DNA of 64,000 nt from Vanilla planifolia (lineage: Eukaryota > Streptophyta > Magnoliopsida > Asparagales > Orchidaceae): NCBI GenBank assembly GCA_023846275.1, contig CM043868.1, positions 763,153 through 827,152 on the forward strand, in the 5' to 3' direction. Below the pieces are notes generated by a model. It worked only from the letters and a program-made list of their open reading frames with translations. It searched no databases and was not told the DNA's origin. A program made the translations under genes and the position numbers. Shown here one piece after another: positions 24,463-37,950 of this stretch. The first letter of the stretch is position 1, and each line of letters begins with the position of its first letter.

Positions 24463-26450
24463 CCCTATTATAATAGATTTGGACCCTCTAATCAATATTT
24501 TGATTGAATGACACGTGTTCTAACAGCACATATCAGAAAATAGCTTCTCATCATCTTTCTTTTTCATTTCTTACGATGGCTACCTTTTTGGAATGTCCAT
24601 TTCTAGCCATTGGAAGGGTTGCTTGGACATTTTTTTATTTTCACTATAAATAAAGATCTTTTAATAACATTTGGGGTTAAAGAATAACTTGAAATTTTCA
24701 AAAATGCTCAAGAGAAGTGTTATCTTAATCAAAATAATTTCAACTATATATGAAGACAAAAAATTAAAATTAGATAAGGAATAGATAATGTTTCTTGGAC
24801 ACTTGGTTAACAATCACTAAGTGAGAATGGATAAAAAGAAGGTGCAAGTCATTTTTTATTTACTTGATGTAACAAAGGTATTTGAGTTGACATCTTTTTC
24901 TCACTTTCATAATTTTCTATTATAAATTCCTTATTGGAAACTCAAAGAAGGTGAACCCATTAATGGACATTTTGAAGAAGAGTGAGTGGTGAAATTGGTC
25001 TAGGGCTTCTGAAGAGGAATTTGACAAACTTAAGGTTGTCATTTCTAGCAAACTAGTGTTGCAACTACTTGACTTTGTAGCTTTAGAGGTTTATACAAAT
25101 GCATTAAACTAAGCTATTAATAGGGTTTTGGTTTAGGAATGCTACATTGTTGTTTTAAAAGCTGGAAGTTTAATATTATAACGTAAAAGTATTCAACTCA
25201 TGAAGAAGAAATGATTGTTGTAGTGTACTTTCTTCAATTTTAAAGGGTTTGCTTACTAAGAAGAAAGTTGTTGTGTAGAATAACAAAGTTGCTGACAAAT
25301 TCTTTATAGCACAAAAGAAGTTATCATCAAAGTAAGCTCATTGGTAAGAGTTTATAGTTGAATATGACTTCGCATACAAGGAAAATTCTACTAAGCATAA
25401 TCAGGTTGGTAATGCATTGATAAAAAAGAAGTATTTGCTATCATTTATGTTGTTACTCAATTTGAAATAAATATGATGAGTACACTTTGGTTTGTTGTTA
25501 CTAATGATAATGCTTATGGTAAGCTATTGGAGTTGGTTTTAAAGGAAATTTTAAGATGATATTGGATCAAAGAAGGGATATTAATGTCCAAAGGTGATAG
25601 AGTATTTGTCCCTTATAGAGATGGTAAAGAAAGCTACTTACAGAGTCACTTGATCCACAATGGGATGGACATCTTGGTAGAGAATAGATGTTAGCTCTCT
25701 TGTCCTATTCTTATCTTTGTCTTAGAATAAAGGTTAATATTGAGCTCTATGTTAAGACATTTTTGGTATGCCAACAAAATAAAATAGAGAAAAAAAGGGA
25801 AACAAGTTTGTTGCAGCCTCTTCTAATTCCAAGGAGATCATAGGCATCAGTTTCCATGCACTTCATTAACGGGGTTTCTCAGATCAATGAAATGACCTTA
25901 GTGATGGTGGTTGTTAATCACTTCTCAAAGTATATTATATTTATTATTATATCATCATCTTATCTATTTATTATAGCTACTAACTTATTATATTGGCTTG
26001 TTGTTAACTACTTTAGCATGCCAAAGGACATTAAGAGTAATTAAGATCCAAGATTTTTGGGAAGGTTCTACACTTTATTGATTAATTTTATTGGAACCAA
26101 TCTAAAATTCTCTACAATCACTTTTCCACAAAATGATGAGAAAATTAAGAGGATAAATGAACTAATAGAAGAATAATTGAGAGATTATGTTATGACAAGT
26201 TAAAAGCATTAGTTGAATTTGTTTGATAGTCTGCAATTTTTTTAATAACTTGTGAAAGACCTTAACAGTCAAGTTAAATCTTTGTGAGTTACAATTGGGA
26301 TAGCTACCCAATACTCATTTAGAGAATGCATAGTAAACATCTATTGAGAAGTGTCCTATAGCAAATAAGTATGCTTGAGTAAAGTAAAAGATGCTTGAGA
26401 AAGCCCATGACAGCTTGAAGAAAATGCTTGAGTAAAGTCCATCTTGGATT
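24463..26450 (+). mobile_element. Ty3/gypsy (Reina-like) fossil, RT end to integrase
   Basis: A ~190-bp non-coding leader with a TATAAATAAAG box (24,645) precedes the coding relic. Then come the RT C-terminal part (MFLGHLVNNH near 24,790-24,830), the RT/RNase H connection and RNase H zone (near 24,900-25,300), and integrase (SVSMHFINGVSQ near 25,850; LVMVVVNHFSKYIIF near 25,900; RFLGRFYTLL near 26,050). An integrase tail follows near 26,340-26,420 (ML.KAHDSLKKML). The words fit Reina-type chromoviruses. Old, many breaks. Confidence 0.65.
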
Positions 26451-27365
26451 AAATCTAGACCCTCTAATAGATATTCTAATTGAACAACATGCGTTTTGTT
26501 AGCCCATATCGGACAGTAGTTACTCATCATCTACCTTTTTCATTTCCTACAATGGCTACATTTTTGGAATAGCTTTTAATAACCATTGAAGGTTATTTAG
26601 GCATGTTTCTATTCATACAATAAATAAAGATCTTTTAATAACATTTAAGATTGATGAATAACTTGAAAAATTTTAAAAATGCTTAAGAGAAGTGTTATCT
26701 TAATCAAACAAATTTTAGCTCTATGTGAAGATGAAAAATGCAATTTGATAAGAAATAAATCATGTTTCTTGGACACTTAGTTAGCAATCACCAAGTAGGA
26801 ATAAATATAAAAGATGGTGCAAGCAATTGTGGATTAACAAGCTCCAACAAAGGTTCCTGAGTTGACATCCTTTTCTCAATTTCACAAATTTCTATCATAG
26901 ATGCATTACTAGAAACTCAAAGAAGATTGCCCTATTAATGGATCTTTTGAAGAAGAGTGTGAGGTAGAATTAGTTTAGGCTTCAAAGAGATATTTGATAA
27001 ACTCAAGGCTATAAATTTCTAGTGAACCAGTGTTGCGACCACTTGACTTTGAGTTATCTTTAGAGGTTTATACATATTCTTTAGGCAAGGCTATTAGTAG
27101 GGTTTTTGTTCAAAAATGCTACCTTGCTACTTTGGATAGCTTGATGTTGAATATTGTAGATCAAATGTGCTCAACCCAAAAAAGAAATCATTGTTGTAGT
27201 GCATTTCCTTCAACGTTCAAGGGTTTTCTTGTTAGGTAGAATGTTGTTTTGTACAATAAAATTATTTCCAACATATTCTTCAAAGTGTAGAAGAAGTTAT
27301 CATTGAAGTAAGCTCATTAAAAAGAATGCTTAGCTGAATATGACTTTACATGAAAGAAAATAAAT
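26440..27365 (+). mobile_element. Second, partial copy of the Reina-like Ty3 fragment
   Basis: This repeats 24,463-25,385 in the same orientation: the GACCCTCTAAT start, the ATGGCTACATTTTTGGAAT leader block, the AATAAATAAAGATCTTTTAA box, then the RT end and RNase H zone (LRPLDFELSLEVYTYSLGKAI near 27,030-27,100). By eye the two copies are about 75-80% alike. The similarity stops near 27,365, where an LTR-like fragment of another family begins. Broken. Confidence 0.65.
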
Positions 27366-27369
27366 GGAT

Positions 27370-28020
27370 CATGTGACCATGATGAATATCTCATACTATT
27401 TGAAGTCCCATCAACTCCTCACATCACTCAAGATAACCTATGACGCACTCGTATGATATGGTGACCATATGCAAATGATAATACAATAAATTTTAATTTC
27501 TTTTATTGCTCAATCTAATCTCTTATTTAATCCTCTTAATCAACATATCATAGTAGTATGAATAGTGATACCATTTTGTGCAAAAATCAATAATACTAAA
27601 TCTCAAATCAAATCTCTTAAATAAATGATTAGTATATTATATGATATGAGTATCATACTAATATGAAAAGTGTAAAACATTCATATTATTATGATTTCTG
27701 TCATTCGACAGTTTGTTCGTTCCAAATATTAAGTAATCATATTATATGATGGGTCCATCATACAATGATGATTAGTTCAACTAATTTAAACCTCCCTTAA
27801 TTCAATTTTCTTTCAAATCTAACTCAATTTTACATTAATACATAATGCAACTCACTATGAATGTAATGTTTTAAGGCAAATATTATATGTAAAACAAGAT
27901 GAAATATATGAGTGAAGAAATCATAAGTTTCTCAAGTAAATTATTATAGTCTTTGACAATTTTAATTACAAAAATAAAGGGACTCAATCAAAATCTTCTC
28001 CTCTTGTTGCTCGAGCTTTT
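27370..28020. repeat. Sire-type LTR fragment
   Basis: The stretch carries the repeated TATGATA/TATCATAC motif typical of the long LTR at 9,051-12,842 (for example near 27,445, 27,640 and 27,740). It has no coding content. The match to the LTR is by motif and style, not by full alignment. Confidence 0.4.
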
Positions 28021-28969
28021 GTTTCCCCTAGTGCCAATTAGTTAACACCTAGATACTTCCATTAAGTTCTTTAAGCCACATTATCAAGCTTTTTTATATG
28101 ATTAGCCTAATTTTTTAAGATGCATAATCTAAAATCAATACTTTGGAAATGTATTAGTAAATATAGCGTAATGGTTTTGGAGTCATAAAAAAAGTAGTCC
28201 AATGACTAAAAAGTATAACACCAAGTAATTGTAGAAAAAGAAAGTTTACTGAAATCATTTGGTTCTAAGGCATTATTTTTATCAATGTTGAATACAATCT
28301 ACTTGAGCTCCTCCATCATGACCCTCTCAACAAATGAGCATTGTCCACTCCATTAAGATGATTGGGTATGTAATTCAAAAAAGTGTAAGAACTAGTGGTT
28401 GTCTTTTTCCTAAATTAATTATTTGTAGAACTTTCCTTTTACCTTCCCAAATTCCATATCACCTTAGAGCCAATTGTCATTGGAGTCATGAAAATCATCA
28501 ATTGTGAGTATCCTTTATTTGGCTTTGACATTGGCATGGAGAATTTAGTATTTTGGTCACCTTCTTGTTGCCTTTTTAGCCTTATTTTTAACCACCAATA
28601 GAATTTTTCATTCCTTAAAGCTATGCTAAGTTTATTTTAAGCTAAACTAAGTTTTTCTAATTTGGTATCCTTTTAACTTTGTTCTTAAATACGTTTTAGC
28701 TATAGCACTATCATTTTAAACCTCACAAAGATTATGAAATATGTTGACATTTGAGTGTTTTCAATTTGAATGCCACTACATACATCACACTATTGTCCAT
28801 TAGTTGATCCTAATTCTCTTTTACCATGTGAAAAAATGTGTGGCTAATCTATATATGTTGGAATTTGAATGGGTGTGGAGGGAGCAAAATTATTGTTGTA
28901 GAGTATAATAATAAAGGCAAGTGATATAATGGAGCCTTGAGCAAATGCTGTATTGAAGCCAAATTGTAG

Positions 28970-29555
28970 TTTTACAACCATTAATGATTAACAAGGAACG
29001 ATCTAGCATTTTCAATTTCATGTAATCCTACCACGTTTTAGACCATTTGAAACTAAAGGAAGATGAATAAGACTTGATTGATGGATAAAGTTCCAAAATT
29101 CAGCCATGGTGCAAAGATCTTGTTGAGCTAGACCATTATACTCATCAATCAAAGCAATTGTATTAAAGCCACTACTCATAATCAATGGAAATGTGATAGA
29201 AGCTGTAATAATGTTTTAAATAGACCAAAAACTCTTCTCAATGGCTAAGCACTTTGCTTATAGTAATGTATAAGCAAATTTCATTACTGCATCAATTGAC
29301 TTAACCTTAACATGTACAAATAGTTCCTTATTAATTTCCATGTGATCAAAGATTATGTTAATCCAAAACAACCAAATTTTATTTCTTCAATAAAAACTTC
29401 ACCATCAAAATGAAGAATTTGATGAATGGATTCAAGCTTCTTATACCTACAATAAGTTTGAATAAAGAAAGAAAATAAACTTTCTGAGTGCTTTTGTACT
29501 TTGAGACAAGTTTTAGCTTACTTGATAATCATCCACAAATATTCCAATGTAAAGT
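28970..29555 (-). pseudogene. LINE endonuclease relic
   Basis: The start resembles the usual WNIRG entry (LHWNICG near 29,525-29,545). The catalytic GDFN motif reads SGFN near 29,160, so the Asp is lost. FWNFIHQSSLIHLPL and FKWSKT follow, then LKMLDRSLLI near 29,000 where ERLDRALAN is usual. This is an apurinic-type endonuclease that would nick target DNA. It is inactive here by sequence. Confidence 0.6.
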
Positions 29556-30099
29556 GTCAACCATTATTAGATAGAAAGCAAGGTTCAAGTGTGCCTTTTG
29601 ACTCATATCTTGTAAACTAGGGAGAGATTTCTTACATTTGATTTTTGTTTTTTGCCAACCATTTATGCACCTAACTAAGATAAAATCATCCTCAATGTTA
29701 CATGAAGAATTAGCATTTACCATTTAGTACACCAAAGCTTTTTTTACAAGTTGTTTATTCCTCTTAGTCCATTGAATATTTGAGTCTCACAATGAGAGCT
29801 ATCTTCTTACCAACAGTTTCTTATTTGCATTACTATAGTAGTTTTCACTAACTACAACCATAATTAATTATGGGATGAAATTGTCCTTATTAATGTTTAC
29901 TAAGAATGATTTAGCAGGAACATTGATTTTAGGTAATTGTTGAGCATGAATTTTCATAGGATTCAGTGGCAAATCTGTCTACTAATGCTATAATTCTAAT
30001 TGAATAAGATGGTTGTTAGCCCTAATGCAACACTCATCTCTACACATCTTCACTGGTAACCTTTCATAGAAGTGGATTCTCAACCTTCTGATTGTGGTG

Positions 30100-30720
30100 T
30101 AAAAGAAGTTTACATTGTTGATTTTTATACTATTTTTATGACAGTGAAACTAATAGGTTGGAAGATTTTCATAGATGACATTTTGCCATCTTCCACCCTC
30201 CTTGTAGCCATGAAGTTTAGAAAGTCAAATATGATTAGGAAGCTCCTCACTTAGATCAACTTCCACAAAAACCTTTGTAATATGTGTCCTCAAAACAGAT
30301 GAAATCATCAAATCCAATTTCAATGGTACCTTAATAGGTAACACCAATGATTAAAGGGTAGATTTGTCAAAAATGTGTAATAAGAATTGTTTGAATGAAA
30401 TCCACATAGGTAACATTTAGAGTTAAGCATTGAGTTGAAATTTAGTGATGATTTTAGATCCCTCATTGGAAAATCTGCTATTTCCCAAACCATTTTTTAA
30501 CCAACAATATAGGAAGTCATCCTTCACAGAGAATCGTATTAATGCATGCTTCAAGTCCAAGTATTTAATCATGTAGAAGTCAATAAAGCCAATTTTTAAA
30601 AAGTCTTGTCTTATTATTTCCATGCTTGGTTTTTCATGCGAGAACTTTCCAATCAATGATAATTTGGAAGATGTTACTAAGTTTTTTATTTTCTCATCAT
30701 TGAACACAATTTCAAGCTCA
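30100..30720 (-). pseudogene. LINE ORF1 relic (DUF4283, CCHC)
   Basis: The open stretch 30,423-30,707 reads as DUF4283: KLSLIGKFSHEKPSMEIIR, then a hydrophobic GFIDFYMI strand, then HALIRFSVKDDFLYCWLK. Further along, EVDLSEELPNHI and NVIYENLPTY match the zf-CCHC_4 neighbourhood of plant LINE ORF1 proteins, which are RNA-binding partners of the retrotransposition complex. The knuckle itself is decayed (FHCHK remains). Confidence 0.65.
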
Positions 30721-30900
30721 CACTTATAAGTAAAAAAACTAGCTTGAATTTACAAGGAGATAATGCAACCTCTTCCCCTAAAACTTTTAGGAAGGATTAA
30801 TTGGGAGAAGAAGGACCCACCAAGCCATTTTTAATGGTCATGAGTGGAAATTCCGTACTAAACATTTAGAAACCAAAACGAGGAATTACAATAAAGAGAG

Positions 30901-33769
30901 AGTCAAAATGTATTTGATGTTCTTACACAAAAAAATGTTCTTGACATTGAACTGGACTCCTTTTCCTAGCACCTTTCTCATCATACCTTTCTTTCCCAAT
31001 CTATCTCCTTTATCCTAAATATCATAGTATTCTTGTTCTATGAAAATTCTTCTATTTAATTTCTCAAAATCTTTTATCAATTTTTGGCTCTACACACCTA
31101 CAATTTTCACCAACCTAATATCATTGAGTTGTAGAAATATAATAATTTTATTTTCTTTTTTTGGCTTCTTGTTTTGGAAGTCAAATTATTTTTTTGTCCA
31201 ATTCAAGAGTTTTTAGGAAAATTTGATAATTTATCAAAACTCTTAAATCAAAATTGTCATTTAGCACATTTATTTCTCTTCAATAATATTGATATTTTTT
31301 GTTCCCTTCTTAAAACACTAGTTCATCCTTTGGCATATTATAACCTAAGACTCTTTCAAACCAACTGTAGAATGTAAATTATGCTTGAAATTTTAAAGGC
31401 TACTATTCTATCAAGTGCACACAAACTTTAGAATGAAGTAGAAGTTGAGTAACCTTGATCATGGAGTGAGCCTACTTGAAGATTTTCTTCCATAATAAGT
31501 ATAGCACTTAATTTTACATCACTCATCAAAAGTAAGGTCATCTAAAAACCTCCATACTTTGTGTCAAAATGCTACCTTATGAAGACCCAAAATTTTAAAA
31601 ATTTATATCTTCAAAAAGAAAAGGTTGAAACTACTCAAGATCACATAGATCTTATCTCTTCCAATGTCTAGGCAATTAAAAAACTTCTTTCTCAATATAT
31701 ATCAACAAGATCAATTATCCATAAACATTTTTATTTCATCAAAACTAGATCAATAATGAATCTACTTTAACCTTGTACACCTAATCACTTGACCATACTC
31801 TCTCGATCCAATAACTTTCTAAGAATAGTCCATATGTATCTAAGTTACTTGACCTAATATTATTAAGTGCCGATCATCACTCAAGATTTGAAATTCTCTC
31901 AAGAAAGCGTAAGTTAAATCTATACAAGTGGGCTTCAACTTGGAATATGAACCCTCTTAACTAGATCACATGTCATAACAAAACCTAGTCCTACATTAGT
32001 ATTATGCCTAAACTACTTTAGTATTTCCTCAAATGAGTCATTAATTTAAGAAGTAAAACGTTAAGGGAAAATTTTCATGTCAAAGTCTAATGCAAGTGCT
32101 TCTTGTGAAGTGTTTATTAAGAAACCACGTTTTATATATCAATAACCCTTAAGAAAGAATTAGATAAAAGTCTTGATGTGAATAAGCCTTGATTAGTTTC
32201 ATGTCTTTCAAAAACCATCAAGCTTGAATCTACACATAAGGATGTAAGTATTAATTCACCAATTGAATTATTTACATCTATCTCTAATTAACTTAATCAA
32301 TTAGTTCAAAGTTTTCATGCTCATTCTTAATCTTCTCAACTACATTATTGTTCCATCGTACAAAGGTCTTAGTAACGCAATCTATGCTCTTTCTTTATTT
32401 GATTCATCTTTGTCTTTTCAAGTGAACATCTCAAGAGTTTTAGCTTTTATTGGATCATTGTGAATTCTTTACCTCGTCTCCTTTATGAAAACTTGAATCT
32501 ACATCAATACAAGGACCCATTCATGCTATAGTTAGTAATTCTCAACCCTTCGATCACCTATCATTGAGAATTGAGGTCATTTTAGTTCCTCTTTTTCCCT
32601 CATACCTCAATTTAATCACTCATATGTCAAGGCCAAGGGGAGTTCAAGACCTCTTAACCTTATCAAGAATGACAAAAAAATGATACCATGAAAGGTGCAC
32701 AACCTTTTTAAAAGTGTATCATTATTTTCTTCTAAGTAATCATTCTTGGTTATCAAAATAAAGAATAAGTGCTAAGAAGGAAAATGTAATGAAACCATAG
32801 GGACCACTGAAGCATACAAATTATCTTTTATAGCCTCTTCACAATCAAGGTGAATCCAAACAATTTCAAGCTTAACATAAGGGAAAAGAGTTAGTTTTCT
32901 ATCACTCATGATTGCCACTAAGGCCCTCATGAAGCATAACCTTAAGCATTACATAAGGGTATCTCGAGCTACCAACCTAATGTGCTTGTGTTAAGGGTGT
33001 TTTCTCAAGTGGTTAAGTCTTGATAGTCTAACCTTGAGTATTATCACACAATTCTCCTTCCCAGAATGCTTGGTCTCAATGAACAAACTTGAATGGCAAA
33101 TTGTAGCATACCCATCTTGATGTGCTTGTATTGAGTGTCTAGTCATTTGTGTTTGGCCTTATGCTACTTACAAGACCCAAAGTGACTATTGTATAGTTTT
33201 GAGAATTACTTCTTGAGCATACTTCTTAGACTACTTAGTCTCGATAGCCTATCTTTAGAAGATAGATTCTCAAAGTTTTTATACTTCTTAAACTTCAATT
33301 TCAAGTATCATTTCTTGAGCTTCCAAACTATAGAGGTCAATCTCAAGGTTAGGCTTCAAGTGCTTATGAGACACAAATGCACTCTTATTTTTCTTGTGTT
33401 GAGTGTCCAATCTCAATGACCTCTTCAAATGTCTATCAACACTAGTGAAAAAAGAGCAGTGCAAGTACATTTTCTTTTATTAATTCTACCTACTATAGGT
33501 ATGGATTCAACTTGCTCTAAATTTTTTATACTTTATATCACTTTCACTTTCCTTATTTTTTCTTATATAAAGCTACTTATTCTAGTTTAATTCAATACAA
33601 AACAAGTGGTTGACATTAAATGCACAACCAATTTCAATGTCTAAATTATCACTAGAGACCTTATCTTTCTTTGAACAAAACAAATAAAACTTCTTTTCCC
33701 AAATTATCACTGAAATTTTGTGCTTTCACAAATAACTATTTGAAATCTTGACTAGTTTATCCTCGACCT
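30901..33769. other. Long non-coding stretch
   Basis: No domain was recognised on either strand. GAAGACCCAAAATTTTAAAA near 31,577 resembles the start of some Tekay-type LTRs, but no partner was found. Around 33,000-33,460 loosely repeated phrases occur (TGATGTGCTTGTATTGAGTG and variants, TCTCAATGA), suggesting a very degenerate repeat. Confidence 0.35.
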
Positions 33770-34290
33770 CCTTCTTGTCTCTTTTAGCACTTCATTGATG
33801 CATGAAGCCCTTGAGAGGAATAGCTTTGATTCCTCATTGCCTTCATAAATTATATATAACATGAAAGCTATTAGAGGCATTACCTTAGAAGGGCTTTGAA
33901 AGCATGATGTTGTAATCTTCTCCTCTCTTCTACTTTTACTACATTGCATGAAGGTCTCAAGAAGTATTTTCTTACCTTCCCTTCACTTTCTTAAATGTTG
34001 TTCAATCACATACAGGACTTAAGAAAAAATGTTCATGAATTCCACTTTTTATGTTCATCATTGATTCATTATAGAAATAACACATGAAGTTTAACATTTA
34101 TCCTTTCACTTTCCTTCACATTTATTTCATTGTGTGAAGACCTCAAGGAGACTTAGAACTTGCTTCCACTCTTTTTTCTTCACCTCTATGCCATTAAATT
34201 AAGGCCTCGTGGAGGCTCAACCCTTGCATTCTCTCTCCTTCCTTTACCTCTATTCCATCAAGTGAAGGACTCTATTAGAATAATTTTAAG
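33770..34290. repeat. Degenerate minisatellite
   Basis: A phrase like CTTCACCTCTATTCCATTA, then GTGAAGGCCTCAAGGAGGCT, recurs near 33,780, 33,930, 34,115, 34,180 and 34,240 with irregular spacing of about 60-100 bp. Not coding. It could be the internal tandem region of an old LTR. Confidence 0.45.
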
Positions 34291-35014
34291 GCCTTAAAGG
34301 GCAAAGATCCAACTTCTTTTTGTTCATCCTTATTTGTATTCCCTATACTTGGTGATTGGATTTATTACTTTTATAAGCCTTTGGCCATCTGATTTTCCTC
34401 CTCTTGACCCTCTAACTCATGTCATACTCTCAAGGTGTTGTACATTACCAAGCTTGAGTAATTCTCTCAAAAAATCCATCTATAACAACTCTTATCTCAA
34501 CCAGCAAAATTATTAAAGCTAAGAATTAATTTTCACTTATAAATTAGCAATAAAAACTTCTTTAGGGTTTCCAATAGAAAACTCTTTTGTGTAATTATCA
34601 AAACTAGCTTGATAATTTTCACCACAATCAATTTACTCAGAGAAACATTCTTCCTTAGCTTTAGGGGTTCATCACTTTCCAAAGAACTTAATATAGCATA
34701 AGGGTAACCTATATGTTAATTTCTCCTCAAAGAATCAAATAAAGCTAATAATGGTTCAAATCCTAGCTAGCTTGATAGCTTAATAGGAAAATTAAATAAG
34801 TTCATCACTCACCTAAACATCTTAAACTACAAAACACCTCTAATTAATTAAACTTTATTGAGGGTTTGTAGATAGCTCTCAATTACAAAATATATAATGA
34901 TATGAATAATTGGAAGACTAAATGAAGATGTAAAAGTTAGTCAAGTTAGATTTCATATACTGATTTTGGACACTATCATGTAGAATGCATCGATAAAAGG
35001 GAAAAGCCTTCATT
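34291..35014. other. Non-coding stretch
   Basis: No gene, strong repeat or recognisable element part was seen. Confidence 0.35.
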
Positions 35015-35449
35015 TGTATGAGTAAGCCATAAGAGGGTGTGAATTATGCCTTTTTAAAATTTAAAATAATAAGCTATATGTATGAACAAGATTATTTTTG
35101 CTATAGCTAATTATTTCAAAAATATTTTAGTGAAACACTTGATTAGTTTTACAAGCATGATGTGTGATAAATAGAGCAAGTAAAAGAAATAAAGAACACA
35201 ACTATTTTTAGGTGGTTTAGCCATAACCAATGCTTACCCTTAGTTAGATAACTATGCTAAAACTAACTAACCTGGTCCCTTTTAACAAAAACAAGTAGAG
35301 GTAAACTTTACACAAAAATATCCACAAATAGATCAATGCCCTTTATAGAGCAACTACAAACACAAACTTAAAAGATTCAATTAAATAATGGCTAATGAGT
35401 ATGACTACAACATCTTAATAATATAAATATCCAAAGATCTTATTAAAAA
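35015..35449. repeat. Sire-type LTR fragment, first start
   Basis: It begins TGTATGAGTAAGCCATAAGA, then GGGTGTGAATTATG, closely like the LTR start at 6,340. Similar LTR text starts again at 35,450, so this copy is interrupted or abutted by another. Confidence 0.5.
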
Positions 35450-37950
35450 TATAGGAGTTCAATATCCAAAAGTTATGGGAGGGGATAAATTATGTAATTA
35501 CAAAACTTAAGCAATATCAAATATTAAATTAATTAATAGTAGAAATAACTTTATTCAAATTCAAAACCAATGTTCTTTCTCAAGCTAATTCAAACAACTT
35601 AAATGATCTTGAAGTGGTAACTTCTTATTTATCTTAATTGTTATTATAGATAAGTTTTAAAAATTGTTATTTAGTTTTATAAATCCTTGTGTGAGATTAT
35701 ACAATAAGTAACAAAAATTATAAATAAGCATGATCACATGTAAGAATATAAGAAGATTTTTAGATGGTTTAATCTAAATCCAGATCTGCATCTACCCCCA
35801 GCCAAATTACTATCTTTCATTAAAATCCACTCCCATTTTGTCATAGACAAATAGAGCAAACCTAATGTTGCCACTCCGTTTTTACCACTATTAGGTAGGC
35901 AAACTCACACAAATGCACTCCTTTTTTCTTGTAGCCTCGTAGGGTTCAACCCCACTTAAAAAAGTGCATAAAAGCTTACAAAATATTATAATACTTAACA
36001 ACCCAATACATACAAATATCTTATATTGTTCAATTTATAGAATACATGGCACAATGTCTAAAATGAAATGGAAGAAATTTGCCCAGCAATATGTGAAGCT
36101 CTTATGCAATGTTTGAAAGAATATTGTAATTAATGCTCAGATAAAGCAATTAGATAAAAAAAACTTTATTATAAAGAGCATAACCTATATCCCTTACTCT
36201 TTTTTCTTTTCTAAATGCTTTGTAATTTAGATCATTAGCTTCGTCTCCGAAGAATACTCTTCTTTTTTGTTAATCATTAGCTCAAAGTTGGTTATGGAAC
36301 TCCTAATGATTAAAATCCCATTTCCAAGAAAGTTGAAATAGTCATTATGGCATCAAGATATGATCATTTAAGTATGATACAAGGATTGAACAATAAAGAT
36401 AAGTATAAAGAAAGGATTTCCTTGACATTGTGCCCATCTGATTAGCTTATTTAAACACCTAAAATGGATTCTACTAGTCCAATGAGAACATCATACTCAT
36501 ACAAGTAGCATAATTCAATTTTTTTTTATCTCTTGGGAATTTTTTATATAATGTAAGATAATTCATTACTAGATGTTGTATGACTATCTCACTCCTTTGG
36601 TCATAACTTATTATACTCATATAATATATGGATCTTACTCCTAAGATGCAAAGCAGCTCAATGCATAATTAAGTCTCAATATTATGCTTCTTAAATAAAT
36701 GGTATTGTATAGTTATGAAGGTAACATCATACAAATATGATGAAAATTCACTCACTCATAACCTAAGTTCTCAACTTATAGAACATAGTTTAATGTATTG
36801 TATTAGTATGATAGATATATTATATATATGGTAATGTAATTTATTAATTTATGCACTCATAACTCTGGTCTGGTCCTTATGTGACCTTTAAAAGGATTAA
36901 TTTATACAAAAATGAAAGGTAATACTATAATGTACAAAGCTCAAAGATTTAAAAATTTAATAAACTCTTCTCAAAAAGAAAACATCAACATGTATATGCA
37001 ATAGTTGTATTGCACAAGTACCAACAAAAGTACTCTAAAATATAAGCTAGGTCTTATATATCTTTTAAAATGATAAGCATAATATGACTAGATCAACTTA
37101 GAAAAAAATAATCATGGCACTACTATAATGATAACATTATAAATATACAATATGTTATCCATATGACATGACACAAAGTAGGATGGAAGTATGTACAAGT
37201 ACAATAAAAAGCATCATATTATATGATAAATATGTAATTTTAAATTCAATGGCCTGAGTCAAGGTGATTTCAATTCTTATTTACTCACGTAAAACCTAAG
37301 ATAAAAGTAAATTTTCTTATCTCACATTCAACCTTTTACTTCACATTCAAAACAAAAGATAAGTAATAACTCATTAAAAAAAGTGTTTTCATAATTATTA
37401 AGCCAATCTTTTAATGGTTTTACTTGTATGATGGTAGCTAGATATGAACCATGCATGAGTAGTTTAAATACAATCCTACATTTCATATAAAAAACAAGTG
37501 ATAATTTTAATAATTCGAACTCATAAGATGTATTGAAGGTAAGCTCTAACTGTGCAGTTACTCTACTAAGAGCAAAATAAAGGCTTCAAGATTTATAAGT
37601 TGAGCCAAGCTTGAGCAAAGCTATCAAGATTTGAACTTAAGATATATTATCTAATAAATTCTCAAGAAAAAAATATTGATAGCAACAATACCATAGTTTT
37701 ATTTTCATCAAATAAGTGATGCAATAACCAAGTGTGTAATAAAACCTATATTTTTCACCTATTTACAAAAATTGCATAGGTAATGAATGAAATTGTAAAC
37801 AAGTTTATAAGAAAAAAGTAGAGAGAAAATGAGACTTTAGATTATAATATGTAGTAAAAACACTAAAAAATAGAGCTCTAAGAGAATGTATGCTTGCATG
37901 AGCATGATTGAGCATGTGTGGACTTTATGAAACCTTTTCATAAGTGTATA
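35450..37950. repeat. Sire-type LTR, large fragment
   Basis: It starts TATAGGAGTTCAATATCC and then follows the order of the 9,051-12,842 LTR: the TTTTATAAATCCTTGTGTGAGA block (35,680), the AGCCAAATTACT / AGGTAGGCAAACTC blocks, the ACAATGTCTAAAATG block (36,050), TATGATA motif clusters (36,370-37,440), the CTAACTGTGCAGTTACTC block (37,545), and TTTTCATCAAATAAGTGATG (37,705), which matches 12,070. It lies in the same orientation as the 9-12.8 kb copy. Confidence 0.6.

Larger units (their letters stand above)
28030..30900 (-). mobile_element. LINE (plant L1 type), 5' part: ORF1, endonuclease, start of RT
   Basis: On the minus strand, right to left: ORF1 with a DUF4283 domain (30,423-30,720) and a decayed CCHC region (near 30,130-30,275); the endonuclease of ORF2 (near 28,975-29,550); the linker WWLKIRLKRQQEGDQNTKF (near 28,540-28,600); and the RT entry (EELK.IVFNIDKNNALEPNDF near 28,215-28,330, where DKAPGPDGF is usual). 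The core of RT is not seen before the sequence changes near 28,030. The frames are broken. LINEs are normally shortened at the 5' end, so a copy with a good 5' part and no 3' part suggests later disruption. Confidence 0.7.
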
